The translations under genes and the position numbers were made by a program. The notes below the pieces were generated by a model, which had not been told where the DNA came from, ran no database searches, and saw only the letters and a list, made by a program, of their open reading frames with translations. A stretch of 64,000 bases of DNA from Lasioglossum baleicum (taxonomy: Eukaryota > Arthropoda > Insecta > Hymenoptera > Halictidae): positions 1-64,000 of the forward strand of contig NW_027469202.1 in NCBI RefSeq assembly GCF_051020765.1, given 5' to 3'. Shown one piece after another: positions 22,504-33,773 of this stretch. Position 1 is the stretch's first letter; each line of letters starts with the position of its first letter.

Positions 22504-23742
22504 CTAAAATTGTCAGATCCTGAAAAATTGGTAAGTATACTTTACTTTTACTTTTAGTATACTTATAAAGTTTTCTTCCATATTTTGCAACTTATAGAGA
22601 GACTATATGAATCGAAACGAAAATTTTAAGTTGTAAAGTTGTAAAATTATGATATTGTAAAATTGTAAAATGGTGAAATTATATATATATATATGAAATT
22701 GTAATATTCTAACTTATCGAATCACATGCTGTAACAATTTATTGTACAAATGTATTGAATTGTACGGTACAATTGAAAAGTACAATCGTACTTTTTTTGC
22801 GTAATCCTGTAGATTTTGGCAAGTGAATGCCGAAAATCCAAGTTTCAATGTTAGGAATTCACTGGTTCGAAAGTTATGAATGTTTAAACTTGAACGATTT
22901 CGACAGGTAAAGGCGCCGCCATATTGGTATTTACTCTGACATTGTTCAACGAGTGATTCGTGAATCGTGTGGACCACCAACATGGCCGCACTCTTACCTG
23001 TCAAAAGCGCTGAAAATCGCTCGCCTTCAAAACTCTTGAAAATCGTAACTTTAGTTATGCTCCACAGTATAGTATCATAGCCAACAAAAAGCTGCCTTCT
23101 TATACATTGTAGAAAACAAATTAAACATGGCACGCGCAGTAAGAAAACCATATAAACTTTTCGTATAATAATCGTATAAATCATTCTCCGTAAATGAGAA
23201 ACATATCGATTTGTTCTTCGAATGAATACATCGTTTGCAATCGCTTGATTCGATGATACTAATCTTACCATTCTTATTATCGATGTCCTGCGATATCGTC
23301 CAGAAGTGTTTATTTGTCACTGCCAGGTTTAGCAAATACGCTGGAAGATATCTTCAACGTTCTCACTCTACACACCGTGCAATTGAATACATTTGTACAA
23401 TAAATTGTTGCAGCATTCGATTTGATAAGTACCACATCGATAGGAAATACTACTCACTCCGTAATAAGAAGATTCAGCATCACATTGACACCAATAGCAA
23501 TCACTTTGAACCATCAAAGACCTGAATGTTGCACCTCGTTGGATTCAACGAGCAAAACAGCTAGCAAAACAGAATTCTATTTTAAAAAACAAAGGATCTT
23601 TGCATCTCTGAAGCGACTCCACCTAGCAAGAAAAGATTAACGCCACACTATGACTCGCTCCTGTTGTCTGATGCAACTTTTATTCCGAAAACTTTTCTAC
23701 AACTATCATACTTTCGGAGTGATAGTTAGTACCTCACGCTGT

Positions 23743-24191
23743 CTATTATTGGTACAGATATATAATATATATATATATGTATATATATATGAGGAGTATA
23801 ACAGATTGTAAAAACAGTGATAAATTTCGTCTCAGTTTTGTATTTGATGTATCACTCGCTAATTTGCGAAATATGCAGCTACTTTATTCCGTCGTAATAT
23901 TTCTTTTTTTTAATAAAAACTGCACTGTTACCAAATCGACAAGGATAACATTCCAAGAAATAGTAAGAACAGTTACACATATTTATACGTTCAAGTACAA
24001 AGAAAACTATCGAACAGCTTTGCGCTCGATAAAAAATTGATACTTTACACAGAGCAGCGCTCCTCGATCGTTTAAATATTGCGAAAAATTTGATAATAAA
24101 CTCAATCGATACAATACCGCTGAGAAGAGCACTTACATTTCTTGTCTTTTTTTTTTGTTGTTGTCCAGATAAAATTAATACTTTTACAAAA
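23743..24191. other. Intergenic, 3' of KDELR
   Basis: An AT microsatellite (23758-23790) followed by AT-rich sequence. An 87-codon open frame (23777-24040) looks fortuitous. No RNA gene was seen. Confidence 0.4.
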
Positions 24192-25222
24192 CTAAGCTGG
24201 TAATTGTAATTTCTTGCCTTTCAGTACTTTGGTAATATAGAGGTAGAAAAAGTCACAATAAAGAACCGTTTGTACTAAACCGGCGACTATAGCGATCAGA
24301 TCGTAATGGTCTTCCGCGTAATAACGATACAGCCAATTTAACAAATAGAGTCCTCTGTACGAGCCCAAAGCGAACAGGTAATGACTGGTAATGCTCTCTG
24401 CCTCTCCTGTTTTCGATACCAAGAACAATTGTGGCAGTATTGCTACGGACTCTAGGTAAATGCTGAACGACCATAGAACCTCGACGGCGGAGAATTCATG
24501 GTTGATTAGTAGTGCCAATACCAAAGTTGGCAGAAGTAAAAACTCGATTCTGAAAGGAAATTAATTAATATTTGGGCTAAAGGTAAAAGTATATATTGGG
24601 TTGGAACAGAAGTTCGTAGCATTTTCAAATTAAGAATCGAAGATAAAATTCAATATTCAATGACACGAGAAGTTACTTCAATAATAGCGAAAAGTAATAG
24701 AACAGATGGAAAATATGTTATTAAATAAATCTATGAATAAATATCTGAATTTTAGCTTTCAATTCTTAATTTACAAATGCTACGAATTCTAGTTTCAACC
24801 GAATATTTAATATAAAAGCATACCTAAATGTGTCGTGATTATGATCATACGTCGCTTTGAATTTCATGTACATTAGAAACACTGTGGCGTACGAGGTTAC
24901 TATAAAAATGATTTTCATAAATGTATTGTATGCTGAGATGTACGTTGTCAGCAGATCTAGATAACGCATTGTATATACAATTGCAAATAAGATTTGCGAT
25001 TTGCCGCTGATACCTGTAAGAATTGAAAAAGAATTATAGATAATTATATATAATTTGTTAGATTTGAGGAAATGTTTAATAGAAAAACAGTATATGTGAA
25101 TATATCTATTAAATAGTTTCAGGAAAAATACCGGCACAACTCCGTGTCTTCCATATTTTAAGTAAAAGGATGATGATCGCAAGGATATGCGATAGATCGC
25201 CTAGTAGTCGAAATATGTTCAT
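24192..25222 (-). CDS. KdelR: ER lumen protein-retaining receptor (KDEL receptor)
   Basis: A seven-helix Golgi/ER membrane receptor that returns H/KDEL-tagged luminal proteins from the Golgi to the ER in COPI vesicles. Exons on the minus strand are 25222-25132, 25013-24824 and 24549-24192; introns are phase 1 and phase 2 with GT/AG ends. The sum is 639 nt, that is 212 residues plus stop, exactly the family length. Hallmarks: MNIFRLLGDLSHILAI at the N-terminus, SCAGISGKSQ, RYLDLLTTYISAYNT, FKATYDHNHDTFR, SIYLESVAILPQLFLVSKTG, TSHYLFALGSYRGLYLLNW, DLIAIVAGLVQTVLYCDFFY, and the C-terminal KVLKGKKLQLPA, which carries the lysines used for retrieval. Every catalytic-like polar residue of the family that I can check is kept. 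Intron 2 carries a mariner-type MITE. Confidence 0.97.
24596..24803. mobile_element. 208-bp mariner-type MITE in KDELR intron 2
   Basis: The ends TTGGGTTGGAACAGAAGTTC and (inverted) GAATTCTAGTTTCAACCGAA are flanked by TA (24594-24595, 24804-24805). The termini resemble insect mariner ends (inference). Confidence 0.75.
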
Positions 25223-25559
25223 ATTTTCAGTTACACAAAGGTATTTTTTCCTAAGAAAGTAAAGACTTCACAGACCTAACTCGGCAAAGCATACAAAATA
25301 TGACGTGGCTTTGGCTGCAACATCAGCAGATGGCCGACCATGGCCGACCGATCAACCTCATTTTCTGTATACCAGTGTATGTTTGAATATTTGGACATGT
25401 TGGAAATTTTGGGAAAATGCGTTTTATTGTTGAGTCGACGTGATTTTTACAAAGTAAATTTATTGATAATAATATATAGCAATATAAACGTAAAATAGAG
25501 TTCCCTAAATATTTTTATCAATAATTTTCTATATGTTCTAATATTATCTATGTTATATT
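25223..25559. other. KDELR upstream region
   Basis: Presumed promoter and 5' UTR of KDELR. No TATA box or other motif is convincing. It runs into the foldback array at 25560. Confidence 0.35.
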
Positions 25560-26860
25560 GGGGCTAGTATACCCTCGATTTGTAACTAGAAAGGAACTAG
25601 AATCTTACTAGAAAAATGGCTCGAAACATGGGTTTCGTACTGAACGTTGTTTGACCTTATTAGAACAAATTGTGGGCTGGGTGAGGGCTCATTCGAAAGA
25701 GGAAGGTTAGACGCAGCGCGCTTTTCTCACGAGGTTAACGAGATTATGTTAATAATTAATAATATGAGGGCCCGAAGTAGAGTAAAAATCTAGGAAAAAA
25801 ACCAGCAGATTTCAATGCATTTTTCTGTCTCCAAAAGACTTTTTGACTTATATTATGACCAGACCCGTGTGTGATGAACCATCCTCTCTAGAATGAGCCC
25901 TCACCCAGCCCAAAATCTGCTCAAATAAGGACAAACAACCGATTCGCGCAGACCCACTTTTTCGATCGAAAATCTAGTAAGATTCTAGTTATTTGCTAGA
26001 TATTTGCTATTTACTAGAATCTTACTAGATTTTCGATCGAAAAAGTGGGTCTGCGCGAATCGGTTGTTTGTCCTTATTTGAGCAGATTTTGGGCTGGCTG
26101 AGGGCTCATTCTAAAGAGAATGGTTCATCACACACGGGTCTGATCATCCCATCAGTCAAAAAGTCTTTTGGAGACAGAAAAATGCATTGAAATCTGCTGG
26201 TTTTTTTCCTAGATTTTTACTCTACTTTGGACACTAATATTATTAGATATAAACATATTCTCGTTAACCTCATGACCAGAGCCCCCTGCGGTGAACCTTC
26301 CTCTTTCGAATGAGCCCTCACCCAGCCCAAAATTTGCTCAAATAAGGACACTAACTGAAAACCAGCAAACCCATGTTTTCGACCCAAAATCTAGTAAGAT
26401 CCTAGTAAATAGCAAATATCTAGCAAATAACTAGAATCTTACTAGAAAAATGGCTCGAAACATGGGTTTGCTGGTTTTCAGTTAGTGTCCTCATTTGAGC
26501 AAATTTTGGGCTGGGTGAGGGCTCATTCGAAAGAGGAAGGTTCACCGCAGGGGGCTCTGGTCATCCCATCAGCCAAAAAGACTTTTGGAGACAGAAAAAT
26601 GCATTGAAATCTGCTGGTTTTTTTTCCTAGATGTTTACTCTACTTTGGACACTAATATTATTAGATATAAACATATTCTCGTTAACCTCATGACCAGAGC
26701 CCCCTGCGGTGAACCTTCCTCTTTCGAATGAGCCCTCACCCAGCCCAAAATTTGCTCAAATAAGGACACTAACTGAAAACCAGCAAACCCATGTTTCGAG
26801 CCATTTTTCTAGTAATATTCTAGGTATTTTCTAGTTACAAATCCAGGGTGGACTACCCCC
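25560..26860. repeat. Foldback unit D (three half-units, chimeric)
   Basis: 1301 bp. It holds three half-units with two centres (near 26005 and 26420). The first half has mismatched arms (ACGTTGTTTGACC cassette left, CGATTCGCGCAGACCC right). The last half is the GGTTTTCAGTTAGTGTCC cassette and matches the right half of unit A. Confidence 0.8.
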
Positions 26861-26864
26861 TTAA

Positions 26865-27750
26865 GGGGGTAGTCTACCCTCGATTTGTAACTAGAAAATA
26901 CCTAGAATATTACTACAAAAATGGCTCGAAACATGGGTTTGCGCGCTGTCGGTTTTCGTCCTTATTTCAGAAAATTTTGGGCTGAGTGAGGGCTTATTCT
27001 AAAGAGGAAGGTTAAACACACTGCGCTCTGGTTACAAGGTTAACGAGATTATGTTTATAACTAATAATATGAGGGCCCAAAGTAGAGAAAAAATCTAGGA
27101 AAAAAAACCAGCACATTTCAATGCATTTTTCTGTCTCCAAAAGACTTTATGACTTATGAGATGACCAGGGCGCAGCGCGTTGAACCTTCCTCTTTAGAAT
27201 GAGCCCTCACACAGCCCAAACTTTGCTCAAATAAGGACAAAAACCGACAGCGCGCAGACCCACTTTTTCGATCGAAAATCTGGTAAGATTCTAGTTATTT
27301 GCTAGATATTTGCTATTTACTAGGATCTTACTAGATTTTGGGTCCGAAAAAGTGGGTCTGCGCGCTGTCGGTTTTTGTTCTTATTTGAGCAAAGTTTGGG
27401 CTGTGTGAGGGCTCATTCTAAAGAGGAAGGTTCAACGCGCTGCGCCCTGGTCATCTCATAAGTCATAAAGTCTTTTGGAGACAGAAAAATGCATTGAAAT
27501 GTGCTGGTTTTTTTTCCTAGATTTTTTCTCTACTTTGGGCCCTCATATTATTAGTTATAAACATAATCTCGTTAACCTCGTAACCAGAGCGCAGTGTGTT
27601 TAACCTTCCTCTTTAGAATAAGCCCTCACTCAGCCCAAAATTTTCTGAAATAAGGACGAAAACCGACAGCGCGCAAACCCATGTTTCGAGCCATTTTTCT
27701 AGTAATATTCTAGGTATTTTCTAGTTACAAATCGAGGGTAGACTACCCCC
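26865..27750. repeat. Foldback unit E
   Basis: 886 bp between TTAA 26861-26864 and 27751-27754, virtually identical to unit B (3540-4425), including the shared TACTACAAAAATGGCTCGAA variant near its left end. Confidence 0.85.
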
Positions 27751-27754
27751 TTAA

Positions 27755-28638
27755 GGAGGTAGTATACCCTCGATTTGTAACTAGAAAGGAACTAGAATCT
27801 TACTAGATTTTGGGTCGAAAATATGGGTTTGCTGGTTTTCAGTTAGTGTCCTTATTTGAGCAAATTTTGGGCTGGGTGAGGGCTCATTCGAAAGAGGAAG
27901 GTTCACCGCAGGGGGCTCTGGTCATGAGGTTAACGAGAATATGTTTATATCTAATAATATTAGTGTCCAAAGTAGAGTAAAAATCTAGGAAAAAAAACCA
28001 GCAGATTTCAATGCATTTTTCTGTCTCCAAAAGACTTTTTGACTGATGGGATGACCAGAGCCCCATGCGGTGAACCTTCCTCTTTCGAATGAGCCCTCAC
28101 CCAGCCCAAACTTTGCTCAAATAAGGACACTAACTGAAAACCAGGAAACCCATGTTTCGAGTCATTTTTCTAGTAAGATTCTAGTTATTTGCTAGATATT
28201 TGCTATTTACTAGGATCTTACTAGATTTTGGGTCGAAAACATGGGTTTGCTGGTTTTCAGTTAGTGTCCTTATTTGAGCAAATTTTGGGCTGTGTGAGGG
28301 CTCATTCGAAAGAGGAAGGTTCACCGCATGGGGCTCTGGTCATCCCATCAGTCAAAAAGTCTTTTGGAGACAGAAAAATGCATTGAAATCTGCTGGTTTT
28401 TCTCCTAGATTTTTACTCTACTTTGGACACTAATATTATTAGATATAAACATATTCTCGTTAACCTCATGACCAGAGCCCCCTGCGGTGAACCTTCCTCT
28501 TTCGAATGAGCCCTCACCCAGCCCAAAATTTGCTCAAATAAGGACACTAACTGAAAACCAGCAAACCCATGTTTCGAGCCATTTTTCTAGTATTATTCTA
28601 GGTATTTTCTAGTTCCAAATCGAGGGTATACTACCCCC
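27755..28638. repeat. Foldback unit F
   Basis: 884 bp, starting GGAGGTAGTATACCC. Both halves carry the TTTTCAGTTAGTGTCC / CAGGGGGCTCTGGTCAT cassette. Confidence 0.85.
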
Positions 28639-28642
28639 TTAA

Positions 28643-29525
28643 GGGGCTAGTCTACCCTCGATTTGTAACTAGAAAGGAACTAGAATCTTACTAGATTTTG
28701 GGTCGAAAATATGGGTTTGCCTCCAGACGTTGATTGACCTTATTAGAACAAATTGTGGGCTGTGTGAGGGCTCATTCGAAAGAGGAAGGTTAGACGCAGC
28801 GCGCTTTTCTCACGAGGTTAACGAGATAATGTTTATATCTAATAATATGATGGCCCAAAGTCGAGAAAAAATCTAGGAAAAAATCCCGCAGATTTCAATG
28901 CATTTTCTGTCTCTAATAGACTTTTTTGACTTATGAGATGAGAAAAGCGCGCTGCATTGAACCTTCCTCTTTCGAATGAGCCCTCACACAGCCCACAATT
29001 TGTTCTAATAGGGTCAATCAACGTCTGGGCGCAGATCCATGTTTCGACCCATTTTTCTAGTAGGATTCTAGTTATTTGGTAGATATTTGCTATTTACTAG
29101 AATCTTACTAGATTTTCGATCGAAAAAGTGGGTCTGCGCGAATCGGTTGTTTGTCCTTATTTGAGCAGATTTTGGGCTGGGTGAGGGCTCATTCTAAAGA
29201 GGATGGTTCATCACACACGGGTCTGGTCATAATATAAGTCAAAAAGTCTTTTGGGGACAGAAAAATGCATTGAAATCTGCTGGTTTTTTCCCTAGATTTT
29301 TACTCTACTTTGGACACTCATATTATTAGATATAAACATAATCTCGTTAAAATCATGACCAGACCCGTGTGTGATGAACCTTCCTCTTTCGAATGAGCCC
29401 TCACCCAGCCCACAATTAGCTCAAATAAGGACAAACAACCGATTCGCGCAAACCCACGTTTCGAGCCATTTTTCTAGTAAGATTCTAGTAATTTTCTAGT
29501 TACAAATCGAGGGTAGACTACCCCC
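28643..29525. repeat. Foldback unit G (mixed halves)
   Basis: 883 bp. The left half has the CCAGACGTTGATTGACC cassette; the right half has AATCGGTTGTTTGTCC / CACACACGGGTCTGGTCAT. Each half pairs with itself, not with the other. Confidence 0.85.
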
Positions 29526-29529
29526 TTAA

Positions 29530-29962
29530 GGGGGTAGTATACCCTCGATTTGGAACTAGAAAATACCTAGAATAATACTAGAAAAATGGCTCGAAACATG
29601 GGTTTGCTGGTTTTCAGTTAGTGTCCTTATTTGAGCAAATTTTGGGCTGGGTGAGGGCTCATTCGAAAGAGGAAGGTTCACCGCAGGGGGCTCTGGTCAT
29701 GAGGTTAACGAGAATATGTTTATATCTAATAATATTAGTGTCCAAAGTAGAGTAAAAATCTAGGAGAAAAACCAGCAGATTTCAATGCATTTTTCTGTCT
29801 CCAAAAGACTTTTTGACTGATGGGATGACCAGAGCCCCATGCGGTGAACCTTCCTCTTTCGAATGAGCCCTCACACAGCCCAAAATTTGTTCTAATAAGG
29901 TCAATCAACGTCTGGCCGCAAACCCATATTTTCGACCCAAAATCTAGTAAGATTTTAGTTCC
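29530..29962. repeat. Foldback unit H (single half-unit)
   Basis: 433 bp between TTAA 29526-29529 and 29963-29966. The left arm is the TTCAGTTAGTGTCC type, the right arm ends in the GTCAATCAACGTCTGG type, so it is chimeric. Confidence 0.8.
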
Positions 29963-29966
29963 TTAA

Positions 29967-30305
29967 GGGGGTAGTATACCCTCGATTTGTAACTAGAAAA
30001 TACCTAGAATATTACTAGAAAAATGGCTCGAAACATGGGTTTCCTGGTTTTCAGTTAGTGTCCTTATTTGAGCAAATTTTGGGCTGGGTGAGGGCTCATT
30101 CGAAAGAGGAAGGTTCACCGCAGGGGGCTCTGGTCATGAGGTTAACGAGAATATGTTTATATCTAATAATATTAGTGTCCAAAGTTGAGTAAAAATCTAG
30201 GAGAAAAACCAGCAGATTTCAATGCATTTTTCTGTCTCCAAAAGACTTTTTAACTGATGGGATGACCAGAGCCCCATGCAGTGAACCTTCCTCTTTCGAA
30301 TGAGC
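29967..30305. repeat. Foldback unit I (truncated)
   Basis: 339 bp, beginning GGGGGTAGTATACCC and cut inside the right arm after TCTTTCGAATGAGC, where the LTR-like fragment starts. Confidence 0.8.
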
Positions 30306-30505
30306 TGTTACGGATGACGAACAGGTGTTCAATATCATCTCTGGCAGAAACCGTCCTAGATAAACGAACAGAGCTACCCTAGATAAATATACATAATTGT
30401 TTAGGTTAGTTTAGGGCCCAAACGTACGCACGACCAACTGGTCGTTGACAAAATACGAATGTTCACTTGAAGGGTACTGACAAGTACCACCCGTCATTGC
30501 AGGGC

Positions 30506-30512
30506 TATATAA
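30506..30512 (+). promoter_or_regulatory. Putative TATA box of the LTR-like fragment
   Basis: TATATAA set inside the palindrome GGGCTATATAAGCCC; this is the clearest core-promoter motif in the fragment. Confidence 0.4.
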
Positions 30513-30984
30513 GCCCTTACATTTCTACTCTCGTGGGCTAGTACTGTCGTAATCACGAATAGTGTCGCGTCGTGCTGCATCTCGGAAGTCAACTACCAGT
30601 GAGATCGGACGTTCGTTCCCTTTGAATCAAAGTTTAACCGTACAGATTCCGCGAGTTCGGTCTAAAATCTGTTAGGCAGTGACAAGGTTGCTCCGAGTCC
30701 CCCGCATTGCCAGTGCGTCAACACCGTGCGTCTTAGCTTAGGTAATATCACCTTTCAATTTCTTTCCTATTCTAAATTCAGTTCATTCGCGACACAAGTA
30801 CACTTGTAGAACGAAACTCTATAGTAAGAATATATTTGTCTTCTTTGATAATTAACTCAAATTCATTAAATCCATAATTATCGTCCAATATCCTAACCAA
30901 GTAATTGAACGTCCCCACATGATACAATCTTACCGCTCGGATTGTATCAATTAAATTATACTAGTTACGAGGCTTACTAATTAT

Positions 30985-31282
30985 CCTAGCAATTCCCTGA
31001 TTAACCATCAGGTTCTTTCGCGACATTCCAATTGTCCGAACAGAGATTTATCCAACCTAGCGGCTCCCCAGTTTTGCATTGGGTTCGTCCGCATCCTAAC
31101 AGCTCCCTGATTTCGCATCAGGTTCGTCTGTGCTATTATACAACCTCCTAGCAGCTCCCCGGTTTTGCATCGGGTTCGTCTGCGTTTGACTCCATTCCTA
31201 GAGGCTTCCTGACTTCGCGTCAGGTTCGTCCTCGCTGTCAATAATCCTAGCGGCTCCCCAATTTCGCATTGGGTTCGTCCGC
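30985..31282 (+). repeat. Six 37-bp repeats forming covarying hairpins
   Basis: The units are 30985-31021, 31056-31092, 31095-31131, 31147-31183, 31197-31233 and 31246-31282, each exactly 37 bp and separated by unrelated spacers of 2-34 bp. Each has CCTA, a 4-bp outer stem, CT, an unpaired base, a 6-bp inner stem, a 5-base loop (TTCGC or TTTGC in five units) and TTCGT before the outer stem closes. The outer stem varies with its partner: GCGG/CCGC, ACAG/CTGT, GCAG/CTGC, GAGG/CCTC. The inner stem does too: CCTGAT/ATCAGG, CCTGAC/GTCAGG, CCCAAT/ATTGGG. Only unit 1 has a mismatch in the outer stem. Confidence 0.8.
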
Positions 31283-31291
31283 GTTCCTTAA

Positions 31292-32174
31292 GGGGGTAGT
31301 CTACCCTCGATTTGTAACTAGAAAATTACTAGAATCTTACTAGATTTTGGGTCCGAAACATGGGTCTGCGCGGATCGGTTGTTTGTCCTTATTTGAGCTA
31401 ATTGTGGGCTGGGTGAGGGCTCATTCGAAAGAGGAAGGTTCATCACACACGGGTCTGGTCATGATTTTAACGAGATTATGTTTATATCTAATAATATGAG
31501 TGTCCAAAGTAGAGTAAAAATCTAGGAAAAAAACCAGCAGATTTCAATGCATTTTTCTGTCTCCAAAAGACTTTTTGACTTATATTATGACCAGACCCGT
31601 GTGTGATGAACCATCCTCTCTAGAATGAGCCCTCAGCCAGCCCAAAATCTGCTCAAATAAGGACAAACAACCGATTCGCGCAGACCCACTTTTTCGATCG
31701 AAAATCTAGTAAGATTCTAGTTATTTGCTAGATATTTGCTATTTACTAGAATCTTACTAGATTTTCGATCGAAAAAGTGGGTCTGCGCGAATCGGTTGTT
31801 TGTCCTTATTTGAGCAGATTTTGGGCTGGCTGAGGGCTCATTCTAGAGAGGATGGTTCATCACACACGGGTCTGGTCATAATATAAGTCAAAAAGTCTTT
31901 TGGAGACAGAAAAATGCATTGAAATCTGCTGGTTTTTTTCCTAGATTTTTACTCTACTTTGGACACTCATATTATTAGATATAAACATAATCTCGTTAAA
32001 ATCATGACCAGACCCGTGTGTGATAAACCTTCCTCTTTCGAATGAGCCCTCACCCAGCCCACAATTAGCTCAAATAAGGACAAACAACCGATCCGCGCAG
32101 ACCCATGTTTCGGACCCAAAATCTAGTAAGATTCTAGTAATTTTCTAGTTACAAATCGAGGGTAGACTACCCCC
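31292..32174. repeat. Foldback unit J
   Basis: 883 bp between TTAA 31288-31291 and 32175-32178. Both halves carry the GGATCGGTTGTTTGTCC / CACACGGGTCTGGTCAT cassette. Confidence 0.85.
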
Positions 32175-32178
32175 TTAA

Positions 32179-33061
32179 GGGGGTAGTCTACCCTCGATTT
32201 GTAACTAGAAAGGAACTAGAATCTTACTAGAAAAATGGCTCGAAACATGGGTTTGCGCGCTGTCGGTTTTCGTCCTTATTTGAGCAAAGTTTGGGCTGAG
32301 TGAGGGCTTATTCTAAAGAGGAAGGTTAAACACACTGCGCCCTGGTTACGAGGTTAACGAGATTATGTTTATAACTAATAATATGAGGGCCGAAAGTAGA
32401 GAAAAAGTCTAGGAAAATAACCAGCAGATTTCAATGCATTTTTCTGTCTCCAAAAGACTTTATGACTTATGAGATAACCAGAGCGCAGCGCGTTGAACCT
32501 CCCTCTTTAGAATGAGCCCTCACCCAGCCCAAACTTTGCTCAAATAAGGACAAAAACCTACAGCGCGCAGACCCAGGTTTCGGACCCAAAATCTAGTAAG
32601 ATCCTAGTAAATAGCAAATATCTAGCAAATAACTAGAATCTTACCAGATTTTCGATCGAAAAAGTGGGTCTGCGCGCTGTCGGTTTTTGTCCTTATTTGA
32701 GCAAAGTTTGGGCTGGGTGAGGGCTCATTCTAAAGAGGAAGGTTCAACGCGCTGCGCTCTGGTTATCTCATAAGTCATAAAGTCTTTCGGAGACAGAAAA
32801 ATGCATTGAAATCTGCTGGTTATTTTCCTAGACTTTTTCTCTACTTTCGGCCCTCATATTATTAGTTATAAACATAATCTCGTTAACCTCGTAACCAGGG
32901 CGCAGTGTGTTTAACCTTCCTCTTTAGAATAAGCCCTCACTCAGCCCAAACTTTGCTCAAATAAGGACGAAAACCGACAGCGCGCAAACCCATGTTTCGA
33001 GCCATTTTTCTAGTAAGATTCTAGTTCCTTTCTAGTTACAAATCGAGGGTGGACTAGCCCC
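32179..33061. repeat. Foldback unit K
   Basis: 883 bp, GCGCGCTGTCGGTTTTCGTC cassette in both halves, ending GGACTAGCCCC and TTAA at 33062-33065. Confidence 0.85.
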
Positions 33062-33065
33062 TTAA

Positions 33066-33769
33066 CGAGATTACGTTTATATCTAATAATATGATGGCCC
33101 AAAGTCGAGAAAAAATCTAGGAAAAAATCCCGCAGATTTCAATGCATTTTCTGTCTCTAATAGACTTTTTTGGCTTATGAGATGAGAAAGGCGCGCTGCG
33201 TTGAACCTTCCTCTTTCGAATGAGCCCTCACACAGCCCACAATTTGTTCTAATAGGGTCAATCAACGTCTGGGCGCAGATCCATGTTTCGACCCATTTTT
33301 CTAGTAAGATTCTAGTAAATAGCAAATATCTAGCAAATAACTAGAATCCTACTAGAAAAATGGGTCGAAACATGGATCTGCGCCCAGACGTTGATTGACC
33401 CTATTAGAACAAATTGTGGGCTGTGTGAGGGCTCATTCGAAAGAGGAAGGTTCAACGCAGCGCGCCTTTCTCATCTCATAAGCCAAAAAAGTCTATTAGA
33501 GACAGAAAATGCATTGAAATCTGCGGGATTTTTTCCTAGATTTTTTCTCGACTTTGGGCCATCATATTATTAGATATAAACATAATCTCGTTAACCTCGT
33601 GAGAAAAGCGCGCTGCATTGAACCTTCCTCTTTCGAATGAGCCCTCACACAGCCCACAATTTGTTCTAATAAGGTCAATCAACGTCTGGCCGCAAACCCA
33701 TATTTTCGACCCAAAATCTAGTAAGATTCTAGGTATTTTCTAGTTACAAATCGAGGGTAGACTAGCCCC
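33066..33769. repeat. Foldback unit L (starts at an internal TTAA)
   Basis: 704 bp. After the TTAA that ends unit K, the sequence continues CGAGATTACGTTTATATC, which is the inside of a half-unit (normally GAGGTTAACGAGAT), not a terminus. The rest is a CAGACGTTGATTGACC-type unit ending CTAGCCCC-TTAA. Confidence 0.8.
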
Positions 33770-33773
33770 TTAA

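Larger units (their letters stand above)
21206..23742. mobile_element. Element VI, 2.5-kb long-inverted-repeat transposon
   Basis: The ends ACAGGGCGAAGCACTAACTA (left) and TAGTTAGTACCTCACGCTGT (right) are inverted, and similarity continues for about 430 bp (for example TTGCTAGGTGGAGTCGCTTC at 21335 and its inverse at 23615). It lies between the convergent POLG2 and KDELR genes. Its interior holds a nested inverted repeat (21694-22082), a short tandem repeat (22398-22503) and minus-strand open frames (22714-23335) that I could not match to any transposase. Confidence 0.65.
30306..31287 (+). mobile_element. LTR-like retrotransposon fragment with leader
   Basis: It starts TGTTACGGATGACGAACAGG (LTRs commonly begin TG) directly inside foldback unit I. 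A TATA box, GGGCTATATAAGCCC, lies at 30503-30517. The sequence is of different composition from the array. The end of the LTR and a primer-binding site could not be placed, and no gag/pol frame is present. Six hairpin-forming 37-bp repeats (30985-31282) close the fragment, which then abuts TTAA and unit J. A solo LTR plus leader is the best guess. Confidence 0.45.

Noticed and set aside
22714..23335. Minus-strand ORFs of 185 and 86 codons as a transposase
   Set aside because: No catalytic motif seen, and the composition resembles translated AT-rich noncoding DNA.
28839..29021. A 60-codon ORF (RTNCGLCEGSFERGRFNAAR...) repeated at 9038, 28839, 33083, 33391, 34357, 36710, 43711 and 44008
   Set aside because: It is the spacer and arm of the foldback half-unit read in one frame. 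It appears on both strands because the unit is palindromic, and is absent from other cassette types. No sign of coding selection.
31008..31241. 77-codon minus-strand ORF over the hairpin repeats
   Set aside because: It follows the 37-bp repeats, which are not a multiple of three and are unevenly spaced; variation follows base pairing rather than codons.
30985..31282. CRISPR-like array (37-bp repeats with spacers)
   Set aside because: Repeats differ from each other, spacers are 2 to 34 bp, and the DNA is eukaryotic.
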